NCBI GenBank assembly: GCA_902599665.1
Contig: CACKGK010000004.1
Location: forward strand, 45,664 to 109,663
DNA: 64,000 bases
From: an uncultured Pelagibacteraceae bacterium
Lineage (GTDB): Bacteria > Pseudomonadota > Alphaproteobacteria > Pelagibacterales > Pelagibacteraceae
Reading direction: 5' to 3'
The notes beneath the pieces were generated by a model. It made no database searches, had not been told where the DNA came from, and was given only the letters and a program-made list of their open reading frames with translations. The translations under genes and the position numbers were made by a program. Numbering within the stretch: the stretch's first letter is position 1; each line of letters opens with the position of its first letter. Of this stretch, positions 25,125 to 34,625 are shown piece by piece.

Positions 25125-26432
25125 ATGCTAAATATAAAAAGAATTTTTGAAACTATTGCTGATGCTGGCCAAAAGATTTTAGAAAAAAAATCCCTTAAAA
25201 GTATTACAAAAAAGAGAGATTTGATCGATCTTTGTGATGACTTGTTATCTACAAAAGGTGCAGCATTTGGAATTACGTTGGCAAGAGATATATTATTTAG
25301 ATATCAAAATCTATCTATAGAGGAAAAAAATAAATTCTTAATTCAGGTTAATCAAAAATATAAACCTGACCCATTAAAAATTGATGAGGCAATAAAAAAA
25401 TATAGTGATAATCAAGATGACTATTCAATCTTAAATTTATCAAGAGTTGCTTCTGGAATTAGAAAAGAGTTGTTTGTAAGACTAAATATGGCTCCAAACG
25501 GAACCTCAGAGATTGTATCACTAAGAGAAGACCTACTTAGATTGATGAAAGAAAATCCAGAATTAAAAAGTTTAGATTATGATTTGATAGATATTTTTAA
25601 AAATTGGTTCAATCCAGGTTTTTTAAAACTAAGAAAAATAACTTGGGATACAAAAGCTGCAATCTTAGAAAAATTATTGAAATATGAAAAAGTTCATTCT
25701 ATGAAAGATATGAATGAGTTAAAAAGAAGACTTGGTAAAGATAGGAGATTTTTTGCTTATTTTCACCCTGCATTAGAAGACGAACCAGTCATTTTTGTTG
25801 AAATCGCATTAACAAAAGGACTAAGTCAATCTATACAAGAATTAACTAGACCCTCTGAAGAAAAAATTAAAAATTATGACACAGCAACATTTTACTCAAT
25901 CAGCAACTGTCAAGATGGACTATCTAGAGTAACACTTGGAAACTTTCTTATAAAAAGAGTTGTATATGAACTTCAAGAAGAGCTTCCTGATGTAAAATAT
26001 TTTGGAACATTATCACCAATGGTTGGCTTTGCAGATTGGTTTAAAAATATGGAAAGTTCCGAAGCAGCTGAAATACTTAGTGAGGCAAATAAAAATAGTT
26101 TAGATTTTTTGAAATCATCTGATTTAAAAATTGGTGATAAAAGAATTGCAGATAATAAAGCTTTGATTAGCAAATTAGCTGTGAATTATTTAGTAAAACA
26201 AAAAAATGATTTTGGATTTCCAATTAATGATGTATGTAGATTTCACCTAAAAAATGGAGCTGATATCGATGACATTGCCATAAATGCAAACGTTTCAGAG
26301 GTAGGTTTTAAAAGGTCTTTTGGTGTAATGGTTAATTATAGATACGAATTGGGAAAAATTGAAAAAAATCACCAAGAATATGTAAACGAGAAAAAAGTTA
26401 ATATATCCAATAAAGTTAAAAAATATGTCTAA
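25125..26432 (+). CDS. Malonyl-CoA decarboxylase
   Basis: A 435-residue enzyme of the malonyl-CoA decarboxylase (MatA/MLYCD) family, which converts malonyl-CoA to acetyl-CoA and CO2. The family signature FFAYFHPALEDEPVIFVEIALTKGL is intact, and ATFYSISNCQDGLSRVTLGNFLIKRVV matches the catalytic-domain His/Ser region. The N-terminal helical domain is also present, so the length is normal. It follows dctM closely and overlaps dusA by 8 bases. Together with the CoA-transferase and TRAP carrier it forms a likely malonate-use module. Confidence 0.93.
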   Translation: MLNIKRIFETIADAGQKILEKKSLKSITKKRDLIDLCDDLLSTKGAAFGITLARDILFRYQNLSIEEKNKFLIQVNQKYKPDPLKIDEAIKKYSDNQDDYSILNLSRVASGIRKELFVRLNMAPNGTSEIVSLREDLLRLMKENPELKSLDYDLIDIFKNWFNPGFLKLRKITWDTKAAILEKLLKYEKVHSMKDMNELKRRLGKDRRFFAYFHPALEDEPVIFVEIALTKGLSQSIQELTRPSEEKIKNYDTATFYSISNCQDGLSRVTLGNFLIKRVVYELQEELPDVKYFGTLSPMVGFADWFKNMESSEAAEILSEANKNSLDFLKSSDLKIGDKRIADNKALISKLAVNYLVKQKNDFGFPINDVCRFHLKNGADIDDIAINANVSEVGFKRSFGVMVNYRYELGKIEKNHQEYVNEKKVNISNKVKKYV

Positions 26433-27426
26433 AATTAATAGATTGGTGTCAGTTGCCCCTATGATGGATTGCACTGATAGGCACGAAAGATACTTTTTAA
26501 GATTGATAAGTAAACATGTGCTTCTTTACACAGAAATGGTGGTTTCCGAGGCAATTGATAAGGGGGATAAAGATAAACTGCTATCATTTGATTTAAGAGA
26601 AAAACCAGTTGCTTTACAATTAGGTGGGTCCACGCCAAAATTATTAGCAAATGCTGCCAAAATTGGTGAGGATTATGGTTATGATGAAATTAATTTAAAC
26701 TTAGGCTGTCCAAGTAAAAAAGTTCAAAAAAATAGATTTGGCGCATGTTTAATCAAAGAGCCAAATTTAGTGGGAGACTGTTTATTAGAAATGATTAATT
26801 CAACAACTTTGCCAGTCACAGTTAAGACTAGAATTGGTTATGACGATGTTGAGGATTACGAACATTTTTATAATTTTATAAAAACTTTAAAGGAGACGGG
26901 GGTTAAAACTTTTATAATACATGCAAGAAAAGCTATGTTGGGTAAATTTACACCTAAGCAAAACCTTAATATACCTCCTTTAAAATATGATTATGTGTAT
27001 AAACTAAAGCAAGATTTTAAAGACCTTGAAATAATTATTAATGGTGGTGTCACTTCAGTGAAAGAAGTAAAAGATCATTTAGATAAAGTGGATGGAGTAA
27101 TGATTGGAAGATCTGTTTATCATTCTCCTTATCTTTTAGCTGATATAGAAAAAGAGATATTCAATAATCATGATATTAAAGAACGGAAAGAAATTGTTGA
27201 GGAGTTAATTGATTATGTTAAGGCTCAAGTACAAATGGGCACAAGAGTAAATCAAGTTATGAGACATACACTAGGTTTATTCCATGGACAAACAGGTTCA
27301 AGCCATTGGAAAAGATATTTAAGTGAAAATATGTGTGTAAGAGATGCGGATGTAAAAAAAATCGATCATATTATGGATAAAGTTAGACTTTCTCCTAAAT
27401 TACATTCGGCAGGTCAAATTGATTAA
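26425..27426 (+). CDS. dusA: tRNA-dihydrouridine synthase A
   Basis: A 333-residue FMN enzyme that reduces specific uridines in the tRNA D-loop using NADPH. The start VSVAPMMDCTDRHERYFLRL is diagnostic of DusA. The catalytic cysteine is C95 in NLGCPSKKVQ, and VTVKTRIGYDD, FIIHARKA and GGV segments give the TIM-barrel FMN site. RVNQVMRHTLGLFHG is the DusA C-terminal signature. It overlaps both neighbours by 8 bases, which places this housekeeping gene in the malonate-module transcript. Confidence 0.94.
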   Translation: MSKINRLVSVAPMMDCTDRHERYFLRLISKHVLLYTEMVVSEAIDKGDKDKLLSFDLREKPVALQLGGSTPKLLANAAKIGEDYGYDEINLNLGCPSKKVQKNRFGACLIKEPNLVGDCLLEMINSTTLPVTVKTRIGYDDVEDYEHFYNFIKTLKETGVKTFIIHARKAMLGKFTPKQNLNIPPLKYDYVYKLKQDFKDLEIIINGGVTSVKEVKDHLDKVDGVMIGRSVYHSPYLLADIEKEIFNNHDIKERKEIVEELIDYVKAQVQMGTRVNQVMRHTLGLFHGQTGSSHWKRYLSENMCVRDADVKKIDHIMDKVRLSPKLHSAGQID

Positions 27427-28249
27427 TACTATTCTTTCTAATCAGTATTATCTTTTAATTTTATTAATGATAATAACTGCATTTCCAGTTGGATTTTTTG
27501 CAGGTTATTTTGGGATAGGTGGAGGCCTAATTTCTGTACCTGTACTTTTTTTTATTTTTGAAACAGCAGATGTCGATAAATCTTATTTGATGCATCTTTC
27601 AGTAGGAACAGCTTTTTCTATTACAATTTTTACTGCTTTTGTTTCAGTTATGACTCATAGAAAACATAAAGCTGTAGATACGAATATTTTAAAAACTTAT
27701 GGTTTATTTGTAATATTTGGAGTTTTGCTTGGTACATACATGGCAGCATTATTAAATACAAAATCTTTAGTTTTATTTTTTGCTGTGGTTGTATATTTTT
27801 TTGGTGGATATTTATTACTAGTAAAACAGGAATTAAAAAAAAATAAAAAGTTTAAGTTTCTGCCTAGAGTAACGTTTGGTTTCATTTCTGGATTTATATC
27901 TGCACCTATGGGTATTACAGGAGCTATGATGAATGTTCCAATCCTTAGATATTTTGGATATCCTATAAGTAGAGCAATTGGAAGTTCTGCTGCAATTGGG
28001 TTTATAATAGCATCTATTGGCTCAATTGGTTTCTTGACATCTGGTTTTTTACTAAATGCAAATCTTCCTTTAAGCATAGGTTTTGTAAATATTCCTGCAT
28101 TTTTGATTTTCATTCCAATTACATCTTTAATGGCTAGAATTGGAGCAAATATGGTACACACCACCGATAAAAATAAAACTCAAAGAATGTTTGGGGTATT
28201 TTTATATGTAATAGGTACTCTCTTTTTAATTAGGTTCTTAGATCTTTAA
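27419..28249 (+). CDS. TauE/SafE family membrane permease
   Basis: A 276-residue membrane protein with about eight helices. The repeats PVGFFAGYFGIGGGLISVPVLFF and SGFISAPMGITGAMMNVPILRYFG are strong TauE/SafE signatures. I keep the TTG start at 27419, which overlaps dusA by 8 bases; an ATG at 27466 is the alternative and would still leave the first helix nearly whole. Family members move sulfite, sulfonates or related anions. It is unrelated to the other TauE gene at 7.8 kb beyond family. It converges with the phosphomutase gene with no gap. Confidence 0.85.
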   Translation: MINTILSNQYYLLILLMIITAFPVGFFAGYFGIGGGLISVPVLFFIFETADVDKSYLMHLSVGTAFSITIFTAFVSVMTHRKHKAVDTNILKTYGLFVIFGVLLGTYMAALLNTKSLVLFFAVVVYFFGGYLLLVKQELKKNKKFKFLPRVTFGFISGFISAPMGITGAMMNVPILRYFGYPISRAIGSSAAIGFIIASIGSIGFLTSGFLLNANLPLSIGFVNIPAFLIFIPITSLMARIGANMVHTTDKNKTQRMFGVFLYVIGTLFLIRFLDL

Positions 28250-29704
28250 TTAAATCTTTTGATCGTATTCGCCTATTTTACCAGTTTTTTGCAGTAAATC
28301 GTCAATAAATTTGAAAATTTTTTTCTTTCTTTCATCAGATGTTGGACTTTCGGTAACGACTACTAACGAAGGTTTATTAGATGAGGCCCTTATTAAACCC
28401 CAAGAGCCGTCTTTAAAAGAAAATCTGATACCATTTACTGTAAGTATGTCATCAATTTCTTGATTATCAATTTGAACATTATTTGTTTTTAAATCCTCAA
28501 TTTGTTTAATTATTTCCTCAACAACTTGATATTTTTCATTATCTTCACAAAAAGGAGCCATGGTAGGTGATTGATAGGTATTAGGTAATTCACTTATGAT
28601 CTCACTCATTTTTTTGTTATTATTATTTAGTAAATGGCAAACTTGAATAGCTGAATTTATACCATCATCATATCCATAACCTAAAGGTTTGTTAAAAAAG
28701 AAATGACCACTTTTTTCAAAACCTGCAAGTGCTTTTTCATTATTTACTTTTCTTTTGATATGGGAATGTCCAGTTTTCCAATACAATGTTTCACACGAGT
28801 TATTTTTCAAGACTTCATCTGTTGAATACAGCCCAGTTGATTTAACATCAACAACAAATTTAGACCCCTTGTGGTTTGAAGATAAGTTCCTTGCAATCAA
28901 TAATCCAATTTTATCTGAAAAAATTTCATTACCATCGTTATCTATTACACCTACACGATCACCATCTCCATCAAATCCAAATCCTATATCAGCATTATTA
29001 TCTTTTACAGATTTACTTATTGCATGTAACATTTCAAGATCTTCAGGATTAGGATTGTACTTTGGAAAAGTATAGTCCAAATTACAATCTAGTTCTATCA
29101 CTTCACATCCTATTCCTCTTAATATGTCTGGCGCAAATATTCCTGCTGTCCCATTACCACAAGCAACTACAGCTTTAATTTTTTTCTTAATTTTGTTCTT
29201 ATCTATAAGATCATTTTTATAAATGCTTTGAAAATCAATAATTTCTTTTTCATTTCCATGACCTTTAATAAATTTGTTATTTAAGGTTATATTTTTTAAT
29301 TCTTTCATTTCTTCTGGCGCATGAGTCAATCCTTTTTTGATCCCCATCTTTACACCTGTCCAACCATTTTCATTATGACTTGCTGTCACCATTGCAACAG
29401 CATCACTTTCTAGATTGAATTGTGCAAAATAAACCATTGGCGATAATGCTAATCCTACATCTTCAATATAACAACCTGTTGACACAAGTCCTTTTTTCAA
29501 AGCTGATTTTATTTCTTCACTATAAGATCTGTAATCATGACCAACTATGATTCTTGGATTTTCTTTTTTTGTGTGATTAATAACCTGAGTTCCTAAACCT
29601 TTCCCCAAATTTGTCACACCTGCTAAATTGATATTATCAGGGTACAACCATCGCGCGTCGTACTCTCTAAAGCCAAAAGGATCAATTTTTATTGAATTAT
29701 TCAT
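28250..29704 (-). CDS. Phosphomannomutase / phosphoglucomutase
   Basis: A 484-residue alpha-D-phosphohexomutase. Motifs are in order: RxxD-like GFREYDARW, catalytic phosphoserine S109 in VTASHNENGWTG, metal loop GFDGDGDRVG, sugar-specificity loop GFEKSGHFFF, and the C-terminal phosphate-binding RASSNKPSLVV. It interconverts hexose 1- and 6-phosphates, supplying GDP-mannose or UDP-glucose routes. The usual TASHNP is TASHNE here, a minor change. It is divergent from nrdAB with a 158-base control region between them. Confidence 0.92.
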   Translation of the reverse strand: MNNSIKIDPFGFREYDARWLYPDNINLAGVTNLGKGLGTQVINHTKKENPRIIVGHDYRSYSEEIKSALKKGLVSTGCYIEDVGLALSPMVYFAQFNLESDAVAMVTASHNENGWTGVKMGIKKGLTHAPEEMKELKNITLNNKFIKGHGNEKEIIDFQSIYKNDLIDKNKIKKKIKAVVACGNGTAGIFAPDILRGIGCEVIELDCNLDYTFPKYNPNPEDLEMLHAISKSVKDNNADIGFGFDGDGDRVGVIDNDGNEIFSDKIGLLIARNLSSNHKGSKFVVDVKSTGLYSTDEVLKNNSCETLYWKTGHSHIKRKVNNEKALAGFEKSGHFFFNKPLGYGYDDGINSAIQVCHLLNNNNKKMSEIISELPNTYQSPTMAPFCEDNEKYQVVEEIIKQIEDLKTNNVQIDNQEIDDILTVNGIRFSFKDGSWGLIRASSNKPSLVVVTESPTSDERKKKIFKFIDDLLQKTGKIGEYDQKI

Positions 29705-29736
29705 GTTAATATTTTTATAATTTTTTTATTTTTTTA

Positions 29737-29764
29737 TTGATTAATTTTTTTCAAGTTCTATAAA
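29737..29764 (+). promoter_or_regulatory. Candidate promoter upstream of nrdAB
   Basis: TTGATT (29737-29742) and TATAAA (29759-29764) with a 16-base spacer lie about 100 bases ahead of nrdA. A second possible -10, TATAGT (29841-29846), lies closer to the gene and has no good -35. Low to moderate support, as the region is very AT-rich. Confidence 0.35.
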
Positions 29765-29811
29765 TGTTCTATTGATTTGTTGGTCATATAGTATATTTAC
29801 CAAACCATCAT

Positions 29812-29826
29812 ACAACATCTAGTTGT
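29812..29826 (+). promoter_or_regulatory. Palindromic operator candidate upstream of nrdA (NrdR-like)
   Basis: ACAACATCTAGTTGT has 5-base inverted arms (ACAAC/GTTGT) around a 5-base centre. It lies 37 bases ahead of nrdA and just upstream of TATAGT. Length and position resemble NrdR boxes that repress ribonucleotide reductase genes, but only one site is visible and the match to the known consensus is partial. Confidence 0.35.
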
Positions 29827-29862
29827 TTTACTAAATTAAGTATAGTACAAAAAAGGAGCTAA

Positions 29863-31800
29863 ATGAACAAGATTTTATCACAAGCTATCAGGAAAGCTGT
29901 CTCCGATTATACACCACAAATGAATCAAGATCCTAAAGATAAAAGACTAGATTTATTTTCTCTTAATAGTGAAACAGAATTATTTCAAAATTCAAAAGGC
30001 ATAACAATTAAAATTGACAGAAGCAGAGATGACAATTTAACTGACTTTGGAAAAGCTACTCTTAAAGATAGATATTTAGGAGCCAACGAATCTTTCCAGG
30101 ATTTATTTGCTAGGGTTGCAAGTCATTATGCTGATGACAACTTACACGCTCAAAGATTATACAATTACATTAGTAATCTTTGGTTTATGCCAGCAACACC
30201 AGTTTTATCAAATGGAGGAACTACAAGAGGATTGCCAATTTCTTGTTTTCTAAACGAAGCTAGCGATAGTCTTAACGGTATTCTTGACCTATGGAGCGAG
30301 AACGTTTGGCTCGCAGCACGAGGTGGAGGTATTGGAAGCTACTGGGGAAATCTTAGATCAATAGGAGAGAAAATTGGAAGGGTTGGTAAGACTTCAGGAA
30401 TAATTCCATTTATAAAGGTAATGGACTCTTTAACAATGGCAATCAGCCAAGGCTCATTAAGAAGAGGTTCAGCTGCTTGTTATATACCAATAGATCATCC
30501 AGAAATTGAAGAGTTTATTGAGATGAGAAGACCAACTGGGGGAGATCCAAACAGAAAATCATTAAATTTACACCACGGTGTTTTAGTTTCTGATGCTTTC
30601 ATGAGAGCTGTTGAATTGGACGAGCAGTGGGGACTAAAAAGTCCAAAAGATGGAGTAGTTCAAGCAACTGTATCTGCAAGAAATTTATGGATAAGATTAT
30701 TAACAGCAAGAATTGAAACAGGTGAACCATATATTGTTTTCATAGATACTGTTAATAGACAAATACCCCAACATCACAAACTTGCTGGTCTTACTGTTAA
30801 AACCTCGAACCTATGTAGTGAGATTACACTTCCAACAGGAATTGATAAAGATGGAAGAGATAGGACTGCAGTATGCTGTTTATCTTCATTAAATGTAGAA
30901 AAGTACGATGAGTGGAAAGATGATGAAAACTTTATTCAAGATGTAATGAGATTTCTAGATAACGTTATGACTGATTTCATTGAAAATGCACCAGAGCAAT
31001 TTAGCGATGCAACATATTCAGCTATGAGAGAACGAAGTGTGGGATTGGGTGTAATGGGACTACATTCTTATTATCAAAAAAAGATGATACCAATCGAATC
31101 TGTTATGAGCAAAGCTTGGAACAAAAAGATCTTTGAACACATTCATAAAAAGGTAGATATAGCTTCTAAAGATTTAGCAGAGGAGAGAGGGCCATGTCCA
31201 GATGCAGCAGATTATGGTATTATGGAGAGGTTTTCTAATAAGACTGCAATAGCTCCCACAGCATCTATATCTATTATATGTGGCGGAACTTCACCTGGTG
31301 TAGAACCAATTGCTGCAAATAGTTTCACACATAAAACGCTTTCAGGATCTTTTAATGTGCGTAACAAATATTTAAGAAAATTGTTAGAAAAACATGGAAA
31401 AGATACAGATGAAGTTTGGTCAAGTATTACGACTAATCAAGGATCTGTTTCACATTTAGATTTTTTAACTCAAGACGAAAAAGATGTTTTCAAAACGGCT
31501 TTTGAGTTAGATCAAAGATGGCTTGTAGATTTAAGTGCTGATAGAACACCTAATGTTTCTCAAGCTCAATCTATTAATTTATTTTTACCTGCAGATGTGC
31601 ACAAAAGAGATTTACATCAAATTCACTTCCAAGCTTGGAAGAAAGGATTGAAGAGTCTTTATTACTGCAGGTCTAAATCAATACAACGTGCTGAGAATGT
31701 TAATGATGCTAATTCAACAGACATTGCAGCAAACGTTTATAAATCAAAAGAAGAAAGTAATAACCAACAAGATTATGAGGAGTGTTTATCGTGTCAGTAG
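29863..31800 (+). CDS. nrdA: Class I ribonucleotide reductase, alpha subunit
   Basis: The 645-residue catalytic subunit that reduces ribonucleotides to deoxyribonucleotides. Active-site cysteines are visible in LPISCFLNEAS, SNLCSEITLP and CCLSSLNVEK, with further landmarks RGGGIGSYWG and IAPTASISIICGGTSPGVEP. The C-terminal CLSCQ provides the swinging thiol pair. It is shorter than the E. coli protein (761 aa), and the N-terminus shows no ATP-cone, so the usual dATP activity switch seems absent. The start is supported by AAAGGAG at 29852-29858. It overlaps nrdB by 10 bases. Confidence 0.95.
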   Translation: MNKILSQAIRKAVSDYTPQMNQDPKDKRLDLFSLNSETELFQNSKGITIKIDRSRDDNLTDFGKATLKDRYLGANESFQDLFARVASHYADDNLHAQRLYNYISNLWFMPATPVLSNGGTTRGLPISCFLNEASDSLNGILDLWSENVWLAARGGGIGSYWGNLRSIGEKIGRVGKTSGIIPFIKVMDSLTMAISQGSLRRGSAACYIPIDHPEIEEFIEMRRPTGGDPNRKSLNLHHGVLVSDAFMRAVELDEQWGLKSPKDGVVQATVSARNLWIRLLTARIETGEPYIVFIDTVNRQIPQHHKLAGLTVKTSNLCSEITLPTGIDKDGRDRTAVCCLSSLNVEKYDEWKDDENFIQDVMRFLDNVMTDFIENAPEQFSDATYSAMRERSVGLGVMGLHSYYQKKMIPIESVMSKAWNKKIFEHIHKKVDIASKDLAEERGPCPDAADYGIMERFSNKTAIAPTASISIICGGTSPGVEPIAANSFTHKTLSGSFNVRNKYLRKLLEKHGKDTDEVWSSITTNQGSVSHLDFLTQDEKDVFKTAFELDQRWLVDLSADRTPNVSQAQSINLFLPADVHKRDLHQIHFQAWKKGLKSLYYCRSKSIQRAENVNDANSTDIAANVYKSKEESNNQQDYEECLSCQ

Positions 31801-32798
31801 CAAAAAAAATTAATAAAGAAATAATTCAACCAAAAAAAATGGGTTTATTAGTTGAGAACCCAGTCTATAAACCTTTTAGATATCCATGGTGTTATGATGC
31901 GTGGTTAACTCAACAAAGAATTCATTGGCTACCTGAAGAAGTTCCGTTAGGTGATGATGTAAGAGATTGGCAAAAAAATTTATCACAACCAGAAAAAAAT
32001 TTATTAACTCAAATTTTTAGATTTTTTACTCAAGCCGATGTTGAGGTTAATAATTGCTACCTAAGGCACTACACGACTGTATTTAAACCAACCGAAGTAT
32101 TAATGATGATGACTGCATTCGCATCTATGGAAACTGTTCACGTTGCAGCTTATTCTCATCTATTAGACACTATTGGAATGCCCGAGTCTGAATATTCAGC
32201 CTTTATGAAGTATAAAGAAATGAAAGATAAATATGATTACATGCAAAACTTTAATGTAAATTCAAAAGAAGATATTGCAAAAACAGTTGCAGTATTTAGT
32301 GCATTCACAGAAGGTCTACAATTATTTGCAAGTTTTGCAATTTTACTTAACTTTCCTAGACACAATAAAATGAAAGGAATGGGTCAAATTGTTACTTGGT
32401 CAGTAAGAGATGAAACGCTTCACTGCAACTCAATGATCAGAATCTTTAAGGAATTTATTAAAGAAAATCCAGAGATTTGGACACCTAAACTTAAAAAAGA
32501 ACTTTATGAAGCATGTAGAACTATTGTCGAGCACGAAGATTCTTTTATTGATTTAGCCTTTGAAATGGGTCCTATGGAAGGTTTAACAGCAAAAGAAGTT
32601 AAAGATTATATAAGGTTTATAGCTAACAGAAGATTAGACCAGCTAGGACTAGAACCTATTTATGATGTTCAAAAAAATCCATTAACTTGGCTTGATACAA
32701 TGCTAAATGCTGTTGAACATATGAACTTTTTTGAAGGTAGAGCAACAGAATATTCAAAAGCATCTACAAGAGGATCTTGGACAGAAGCGTTTAGTTAA
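31791..32798 (+). CDS. nrdB: Class I ribonucleotide reductase, beta subunit
   Basis: The 335-residue radical-generating subunit. Metal ligands and tyrosine align one position from the E. coli numbering: D83 (QADVEVNN), E114 and H117 in SMETVHVAAY, and radical Y121. WSVRDETLHCNSM supplies later ligands. I chose GTG 31791 rather than the track start at GTG 31782, because AGGAG at 31778-31782 is then spaced 8 bases away. No ATP-cone is fused at the N-terminus. The canonical tyrosine argues for a tyrosyl-radical di-iron or di-manganese enzyme. Confidence 0.95.
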   Translation: MSVAKKINKEIIQPKKMGLLVENPVYKPFRYPWCYDAWLTQQRIHWLPEEVPLGDDVRDWQKNLSQPEKNLLTQIFRFFTQADVEVNNCYLRHYTTVFKPTEVLMMMTAFASMETVHVAAYSHLLDTIGMPESEYSAFMKYKEMKDKYDYMQNFNVNSKEDIAKTVAVFSAFTEGLQLFASFAILLNFPRHNKMKGMGQIVTWSVRDETLHCNSMIRIFKEFIKENPEIWTPKLKKELYEACRTIVEHEDSFIDLAFEMGPMEGLTAKEVKDYIRFIANRRLDQLGLEPIYDVQKNPLTWLDTMLNAVEHMNFFEGRATEYSKASTRGSWTEAFS

Positions 32799-32927
32799 GA
32801 AAAGATACGTGCTGAAGAAAGTAGCTTAATAAGCATAATAGATAATTTTTACTTGAAAAAGAATTTAAGTTTTAACAATAAATAGTAACATTAAATATAA
32901 AATGTTATAAGAGTATTGTTAAGATTC

Positions 32928-33494
32928 ATGGATATAATATTAAATAATCCGATAATAAGCTTTTTACTGTTAATTATATTTCTTGTTTTTTTTATTTTAT
33001 CAAAAAAAATCTTAAAATTTCTTTTTATTTTAATAATTGGATCTATTTTAATTTTTGCTTTTACAGGATGTTCAAGTGGAAATTTAAATATGAATAACAA
33101 TATGGAAAATATTGAAGAGAATACTCTAACTAGAATCCAAGATCTACCCTTTGTGAAGAATTCTAAAATTGATATTGAAAAAAGCTTGATTCTTGGAGAG
33201 GGAAAGTCCTGGAGTGGCCAATTGTTTATAAAAATACCTGAGCCTAAACCAGATGTTTTCAATTTTTATATAAAAAATCTAGATGAATTTGGATGGAAAG
33301 AACAAACAACTATAAGAGGAGAAACCAGCGTAATGAATTACGTTGGTGAAAATAATCGTGTAGCAATAATAACAATTGTTGATGGAGCGTTTAATAGTTC
33401 TGAAGTTTTAATTTCTGTTTCCCCATATACAGAGGAATTTGAAGATAAGGTAAGTGATTTTATAAACGAAAAATATTTAGAGTTAAAAGATTAA
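32928..33494 (+). CDS. Hypothetical membrane-anchored or lipoprotein-like protein
   Basis: A 188-residue protein from ATG 32928; the TTG at 32916 is less likely. Two hydrophobic runs (about residues 9-25 and 30-47) lead to FAFTGCSSG, a lipobox-like cysteine, so the soluble part may be lipid-anchored in the periplasm. The C-terminal domain (PKPDVFNFYIKNLDEFGWKEQ, then EVLISVSP) has a repeating beta pattern, but I do not recognise it. It stands alone after nrdAB and converges with prpC. Confidence 0.65.
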   Translation: MDIILNNPIISFLLLIIFLVFFILSKKILKFLFILIIGSILIFAFTGCSSGNLNMNNNMENIEENTLTRIQDLPFVKNSKIDIEKSLILGEGKSWSGQLFIKIPEPKPDVFNFYIKNLDEFGWKEQTTIRGETSVMNYVGENNRVAIITIVDGAFNSSEVLISVSPYTEEFEDKVSDFINEKYLELKD

Positions 33495-33500
33495 AGTTTT

Positions 33501-34625
33501 TTATCTCTGATTTAGTTGAAGAACTTTTCTGTGTTTATTGCCTTTGTAACTAGCTAAAGGTCTGATTAATTTATTTGCAGCATGTTGTTCGATTATATGA
33601 GCTGACCAACCTGTAATTCTTGAAATTACAAAAATTGGTGTGAAGAAATCAGTATCAAATCCCATTAAGTGATAAGTAGGCCCAGTAGGATAGTCTACAT
33701 TTGGATGAATATTTTTCCTGTCTATCATCACTTTTTCAACAATATCATATATTTTTTCAAATTTTTTATCTTTTTTGATTTTAGCAACTTTTCCAAAATA
33801 TTCTCTCATTGTAGGAACTCTTGAATCTCCATTTTTATAAACTCTATGGCCAAATCCCATTACAACATCTTTATTATCTAGAGCTTTATTTATCCATTTA
33901 AGTGCATTCTCTGGTTTTTTGATTTTATTCATCATAAGCATGACTTCTTCATTAGCGCCTCCATGAAGAGGTCCTTTTAAACTTGCTATTGCACCAGTGA
34001 TTGCGCCATGAATGTCCGATAGACTACTTGTTATTGTTCTAGCTGTGAAAGTTGAAACATTAAAACTATGTTCTGCATATAAAATAAGAGATACATCAAA
34101 TGCTTTTACTATCTCTTTGTTTGGAACTTTTCCAAAGCACATATGAAAAAAGTTTTCAGAAAATGAAAGTTTGTTTTTTGGAGGTATGATTCTCTTTCCT
34201 TTTCTTGCCCTATAAAATGCAGCAAGTGCAACAGGCATTTTTGCGAAAATTCTCATTACTTTTCTCATATTTGCTTTAGGGGAGTTATCTTTTGTTTCTT
34301 TATCCTCTAGTCCCATAATACTTACTGCTGTTCTTGCTACATCCATTGGATGTGCTTTCTTTGGAAATTTTTTTATATCATCTAATAATGTTTTAGATAA
34401 TTTTCTTTCTTTTCTCTCTTCTTTTTCAAATTTTTTTAATTGTTTTTTACTTGGAAGTTCACCATTTAAAATTAGATAGGCTACTTCCTCAAATTTACAT
34501 TTTGCACATAGATCTTGAGCAGCATACCCTCTGTAAGTCAAAGAGTTGATTTCAGGCATAACTTTAGAAACTTCTGTTTCATCAACAACTATTCCAAGTA
34601 ATCCTTTTTTTATTTCTTCACTCAT
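33501..34625 (-). CDS. prpC: 2-Methylcitrate synthase / citrate synthase family
   Basis: A 374-residue citrate synthase fold. Catalytic residues lie in EHSFNVSTFTART (His), GPLHGGANEEVM (His) and PTYHLMGFDTDFFTP (Asp); GFGHRVYKNGDSR binds CoA and citrate. The protein is the short, type II-like form used by 2-methylcitrate synthases, which join propionyl-CoA and oxaloacetate. The overlap with prpB and closeness to prpD make that role much more likely than the main citrate synthase. Confidence 0.93.
   Translation of the reverse strand: MSEEIKKGLLGIVVDETEVSKVMPEINSLTYRGYAAQDLCAKCKFEEVAYLILNGELPSKKQLKKFEKEERKERKLSKTLLDDIKKFPKKAHPMDVARTAVSIMGLEDKETKDNSPKANMRKVMRIFAKMPVALAAFYRARKGKRIIPPKNKLSFSENFFHMCFGKVPNKEIVKAFDVSLILYAEHSFNVSTFTARTITSSLSDIHGAITGAIASLKGPLHGGANEEVMLMMNKIKKPENALKWINKALDNKDVVMGFGHRVYKNGDSRVPTMREYFGKVAKIKKDKKFEKIYDIVEKVMIDRKNIHPNVDYPTGPTYHLMGFDTDFFTPIFVISRITGWSAHIIEQHAANKLIRPLASYKGNKHRKVLQLNQR

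Noticed and set aside
27697-28164. 155-aa minus-strand ORF
   Set aside because: It is fully antisense to the TauE/SafE gene, whose family motifs are clear; it is a shadow ORF.
32799-32927. Terminator or small RNA after nrdB
   Set aside because: The best pairing (GCTT-AAT-AAGC) has only a 4-bp stem and no adjacent U-tract; not strong enough to call.
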